Source of the DNA: an uncultured Acetatifactor sp.
GTDB taxonomy: Bacteria; Bacillota; Clostridia; Lachnospirales; Lachnospiraceae
DNA length: 32,936 nucleotides
Direction of reading: 5' to 3'
NCBI GenBank assembly: GCA_910587755.1
Contig: CAJUNZ010000012.1
Location: 9,854 to 42,789, forward strand
The notes beneath the pieces were generated by a model. The model made no database searches. It saw only the letters and a list, made by a program, of their open reading frames with translations, and had not been told where the DNA came from. How positions within the stretch are numbered: the first letter of the stretch is position 1; each line of letters begins with the position of its first letter. Shown here piece after piece: positions 30,337-32,936 of this stretch. Position numbers and translations under genes: made by a program.

Positions 30337-30365
30337 TTGTAATTCTCCCGGGAACCCCATATAAT
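30337..30365 (+). promoter_or_regulatory. Sigma-A promoter for the ecfA1-ecfA2-ecfT operon
   Basis: TTGTAA (30337-30342), a 17-base spacer and TATAAT (30360-30365) lie 73 bases before ecfA1. The rest of the 270-base divergent gap (30169-30438) holds only the peptidase promoter and a loose inverted repeat (GCCCTG near 30283 with CAGGGC near 30315); no gene was found there. Confidence 0.8.
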
Positions 30366-30438
30366 ATGAGTCATGTGGTAACAGTCCAGTGTTTGGCCTG
30401 AACTGTTATGTCATAGGAGGAAAGAAAAGGAAGCATAT

Positions 30439-31299
30439 ATGGGAATCATTGAGACAAAAGATTTGGTATATGAATATATCCGGCGGGATGAGGAAGGCAA
30501 TGTGGAGGGAATCACCAAGGCTGTGGACCAGGTGGACCTGGACATTGCGCCGGGGGAGTTTATCGCCATTCTGGGGCACAACGGCTCCGGCAAATCCACC
30601 CTGGCCAAGCATCTTAACGCAATCTTAACTCCCACGGAGGGCACTGTTTGGGTGGATGGAATGGATACTGCCCAGGAGGAGAAGGTGTGGGATATCCGCC
30701 GGGAGGCGGGGATGGTGTTCCAGAATCCTGACAATCAGATCATCGGTCAGGTGGTGGAGGAGGATGTGGGGTTCGGCCCGGAAAATATGGGAGTTCCCAC
30801 AAGGGAAATATGGGAGCGGGTGGAGGAGAGTCTGAAAGCCGTGGGAATGTATAAGTTCCGCAGGCACTCTCCCAACAAGCTTTCCGGCGGACAGAAACAG
30901 CGCGTCTCCATTGCCGGGGTTCTGGCCATGCACCCTAAATGCATTATTCTGGACGAACCCACCGCCATGCTGGATCCCCAGGGACGGCGGGAGGTAGTGC
31001 GGGCGGTGAGAGCGCTGAACCAGGTGGAGGAGATCACCGTTATCCTGATCACCCATTACATGGAAGAGATCATTTACGCAGACCGGGTCTATGTGATGGA
31101 TCGGGGGAAGGTGGCCATGGAGGGAACGCCCAGGGAAATCTTTTCCCAGGTGGAGGCGCTGAAGGAGCTGCGCCTGGATGTGCCCCAGGCCACCCTGCTG
31201 AGTTATGAGCTGCAGAAGAGGGGCGTCCGCCTGCCGGACGGCATACTGACCAAGGAGGAACTTGCGGACGCCCTTGTGGCGCTGGGCCCAGGCTCATAG
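30439..31299 (+). CDS. ecfA1: ECF transporter ATPase subunit EcfA1
   Basis: One of the two ATPases of the energy-coupling factor module that powers uptake of vitamins and metals by separate S-components. 286 residues: Walker A GHNGSGKST near residue 45, Q-loop FQNPDNQ, signature LSGGQKQR, Walker B CIILDEPTA, and the H-loop histidine in LITHYMEE. FQNPDNQ is the EcfA1-type Q-loop. The C-terminal extension with VALKELRLDVPQ-like sequence is typical. AGGAGGAAAG precedes the start. ecfA2 follows after 58 bases. Confidence 0.95.
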   Translation: MGIIETKDLVYEYIRRDEEGNVEGITKAVDQVDLDIAPGEFIAILGHNGSGKSTLAKHLNAILTPTEGTVWVDGMDTAQEEKVWDIRREAGMVFQNPDNQIIGQVVEEDVGFGPENMGVPTREIWERVEESLKAVGMYKFRRHSPNKLSGGQKQRVSIAGVLAMHPKCIILDEPTAMLDPQGRREVVRAVRALNQVEEITVILITHYMEEIIYADRVYVMDRGKVAMEGTPREIFSQVEALKELRLDVPQATLLSYELQKRGVRLPDGILTKEELADALVALGPGS

Positions 31300-31314
31300 C
31301 ATAAACTTTGCCGG

Positions 31315-31333
31315 CCGGGGAAGGAGTCCCCGG
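31315..31333 (+). promoter_or_regulatory. Hairpin in the ecfA1-ecfA2 gap
   Basis: CCGGGGA (31315-31321) pairs perfectly with TCCCCGG (31327-31333) around an AGGAG loop. No U-tract follows. The true ecfA2 SD (GAGAGGAAAG) lies about 15 bases further on. Confidence 0.55.
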
Positions 31334-31357
31334 AGGCGGAGAGACGGAGAGGAAAGT

Positions 31358-32215
31358 ATGGCGATTATCTTAGATCATGTAAACTATGTATACGGCGCTG
31401 ACACTCCCCTGGCGGTGAAGGCTCTGGACGATGTCTGTCTGCAGATTCCGGACGGACAGTTTGTGGGGCTGATCGGACACACGGGTTCCGGAAAATCCAC
31501 TCTGGTACAGCACTTGAATGGCCTGCTGAAAACCACATCGGGCCATATCTATCTGGATGGGGAGGATATATCAGACAGGGATTACGACAGGAAGAAACTC
31601 CGCAGCAGGGTGGGGCTGGTTTTCCAGTACCCTGAACACCAGCTGTTTGAGATAGATGTGTTCCACGATGTGTGTTTTGGCCCTAAGAACCTGGGACTGG
31701 ACAAAAAAGAGGTGCAGCTGCGGGCATTTGACGCTCTGCGCAGAGTGGGATTTCCCATGGAGCTCTACGATCAGTCGCCTTTTGAGATATCCGGGGGACA
31801 GAAAAGAAGAGCGGCCATCGCCGGGGTTCTGGCCATGAAGCCGGAAGTGCTGGTGCTGGACGAGCCCACCGCAGGGCTGGATCCCCAGGGCAGGGATGAG
31901 ATACTGCATCAGATCAAGGAGCTGCAGGAGTCCACGGGAATGACAATCATTCTGGTGTCACACAGCATGGAGGATGTGGCGGAATATGTGGACAGAATCA
32001 TTGTGATGAACCAGGGCAGAGTGATGTACGACGCCGTTCCCAAGGAAGTGTTCTCCCATTACAGGGAACTGGAGGAGGTGGGCCTGGCAGCGCCCCAGGT
32101 TACATACATCCTCCATGAGCTGCGGGAGCGGGGTTTTGACGTGGATGTGACAGCCACCACCATAGAGGAAGCGGCGGAGACTGTGGCCAGGGCATTGGGC
32201 ATGTCCGGAAAATAA
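31358..32215 (+). CDS. ecfA2: ECF transporter ATPase subunit EcfA2
   Basis: Second ATPase of the ECF module, 285 residues. Walker A GHTGSGKST, Q-loop FQYPEHQLFE (the EcfA2-type wording), signature ISGGQKRR, Walker B VLVLDEPTA and H-loop VSHSMED. The frame is open from 31262, but ATG 31358 (MAIILDHVNYVYG) has GAGAGG upstream and matches the family start. It forms a heterodimer with EcfA1 and is docked by the coupling helices of EcfT, whose gene starts 18 bases later. Confidence 0.95.
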   Translation: MAIILDHVNYVYGADTPLAVKALDDVCLQIPDGQFVGLIGHTGSGKSTLVQHLNGLLKTTSGHIYLDGEDISDRDYDRKKLRSRVGLVFQYPEHQLFEIDVFHDVCFGPKNLGLDKKEVQLRAFDALRRVGFPMELYDQSPFEISGGQKRRAAIAGVLAMKPEVLVLDEPTAGLDPQGRDEILHQIKELQESTGMTIILVSHSMEDVAEYVDRIIVMNQGRVMYDAVPKEVFSHYRELEEVGLAAPQVTYILHELRERGFDVDVTATTIEEAAETVARALGMSGK

Positions 32216-32233
32216 CCGATAGCGAGGAGCAAT

Positions 32234-32936
32234 ATGCTGAGAGATATTACGTTAGGACAATATTACCAGACAGAATCTGTGATACACAGGCTGGATCCCA
32301 GGGTAAAGCTGGGGGGAACGCTGCTTTATATTATCTCCCTTTTTCTCTTTCACAGTTTTGTGGGGTATGCCGTGGCCATTGTATTTCTGGCGCTGGTGAT
32401 CAGGCTTTCCCATGTGCCCTTCCGTTTTATGGTCAAGGGAATGAAGGCTGTTCTTTTTCTGCTGCTGCTCACGGCGGCGTTCAATCTCTTTCTGACGCCG
32501 GGGACGGAGCTTGTGAGGTTCTGGAAGATCACCATCACTGTGGAGGGAGTGCGGACGGCGGCGGCCATGTCGGTGCGGCTTACCATGCTGATCATCGGAT
32601 CCTCCGTTATGACTCTTACCACCACGCCAAACAATCTTACGGACGGCATGGAGAAGATGATGAAGCCCCTGAAAGTGTTCCGGGTGCCGGTTCACGAAGT
32701 GGCCATGATTATGTCCATCGCCCTGCGTTTCATTCCCATCCTCATGGAGGAGACAGACAAGATTATGAAGGCCCAGATGGCCAGGGGGGCAGATTTTGAG
32801 CAGGGGAATATTGTCAGGAGGGCCAGGGCCTTAGTGCCCCTGCTGGTGCCCCTGTTTATCTCCGCCTTCCGCCGGGCCAATGACCTGGCCATGGCCATGG
32901 AGGCCAGGTGTTACCGGGGCGGGGAGGGCAGGACGA
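32234..32936 (+). CDS. ecfT: ECF transporter transmembrane subunit EcfT (partial, runs off window)
   Basis: Membrane scaffold of the ECF module. The frame starts at ATG 32234 with GAGGAG upstream and stays open to the last base, giving 234 codons of about 265 expected. It begins MLRDITLGQYYQTESVIHRL and has several hydrophobic segments (about 27-60, 70-90, 110-130). The two Ala-Arg-Gly-type coupling motifs that grip the ATPases are MARGADF and MEARCYRGG. The 3' end lies outside the window. In relatives truA, rplM and rpsI usually follow. Confidence 0.93.
   Translation, partial: MLRDITLGQYYQTESVIHRLDPRVKLGGTLLYIISLFLFHSFVGYAVAIVFLALVIRLSHVPFRFMVKGMKAVLFLLLLTAAFNLFLTPGTELVRFWKITITVEGVRTAAAMSVRLTMLIIGSSVMTLTTTPNNLTDGMEKMMKPLKVFRVPVHEVAMIMSIALRFIPILMEETDKIMKAQMARGADFEQGNIVRRARALVPLLVPLFISAFRRANDLAMAMEARCYRGGEGRT

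Overview
This window is a chromosomal segment of a fairly GC-rich member of the Clostridia, most likely a gut Lachnospiraceae. The evidence is a butyrate kinase gene, Gram-positive gene order, strong AGGAGG-type ribosome binding sites, a zinc-type S14, a zinc-type adenylate kinase and an arginine codon habit dominated by AGG/AGA. The assignment rests on reading gene content only; no database search was run.

Layout. (1) 1-4945, plus strand: butyrate kinase (buk), a Ktr-type potassium uptake pair (ktrB-ktrA) and a cardiolipin synthase, closed by a clear terminator. (2) 4946-6576, plus strand: an ECF sigma factor and its overlapping membrane-anchored anti-sigma-like partner. (3) 6573-8437, minus strand: a KdpE-like response regulator and a short KdpD-like histidine kinase, with a sigma-A promoter and a leader holding two 28-bp tandem repeats. 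(4) 8660-9565, minus strand: an RlmI-like SAM methyltransferase with its own promoter. (5) 9730-27759, plus strand: the S10-spc-alpha ribosomal protein cluster, in order rpsJ, rplC, rplD, rplW, rplB, rpsS, rplV, rpsC, rplP, rpmC, rpsQ, rplN, rplX, rplE, rpsZ, rpsH, rplF, rplR, rpsE, rpmD, rplO, secY, adk, map, a KOW protein, infA, a thymidylate-kinase-like gene, rpmJ, rpsM, rpsK, rpsD, rpoA, rplQ. It has a promoter before rpsJ, a second before rpmJ, and a strong terminator after rplQ. (6) 27847-30168: a MATE exporter (plus) and an M15 peptidase (minus). (7) 30337-32936, plus: ecfA1, ecfA2 and the 5' part of ecfT, the shared energising module of ECF vitamin transporters, running off the window.

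The genes are mostly familiar. The unexplained layer lies between them. Nearly every gap of more than about 50 bases inside the ribosomal cluster holds stable stem-loops, several with long-range closing helices: the rpsJ leader, rpsJ-rplC, rplW-rplB, a three-way junction before rplV, mutually exclusive pairings before rplN, a long-range closed element before rplF, five hairpins before rpsM, a 17-bp stem between rpsD and rpoA, and hairpins before rplQ. These look like a distributed set of cis-acting mRNA elements, perhaps ribosomal-protein autoregulation sites, and are the best candidates for something undescribed. Other points of interest are a thymidylate-kinase-like protein with His in place of the Asp of the DR motif, an enlarged L17, insertion of unrelated genes between rplQ and ecfA1, and a potassium theme in the left arm (Ktr transporter near a Kdp-like two-component system). 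No tRNA, rRNA, CRISPR array, transposase or prophage gene was seen.
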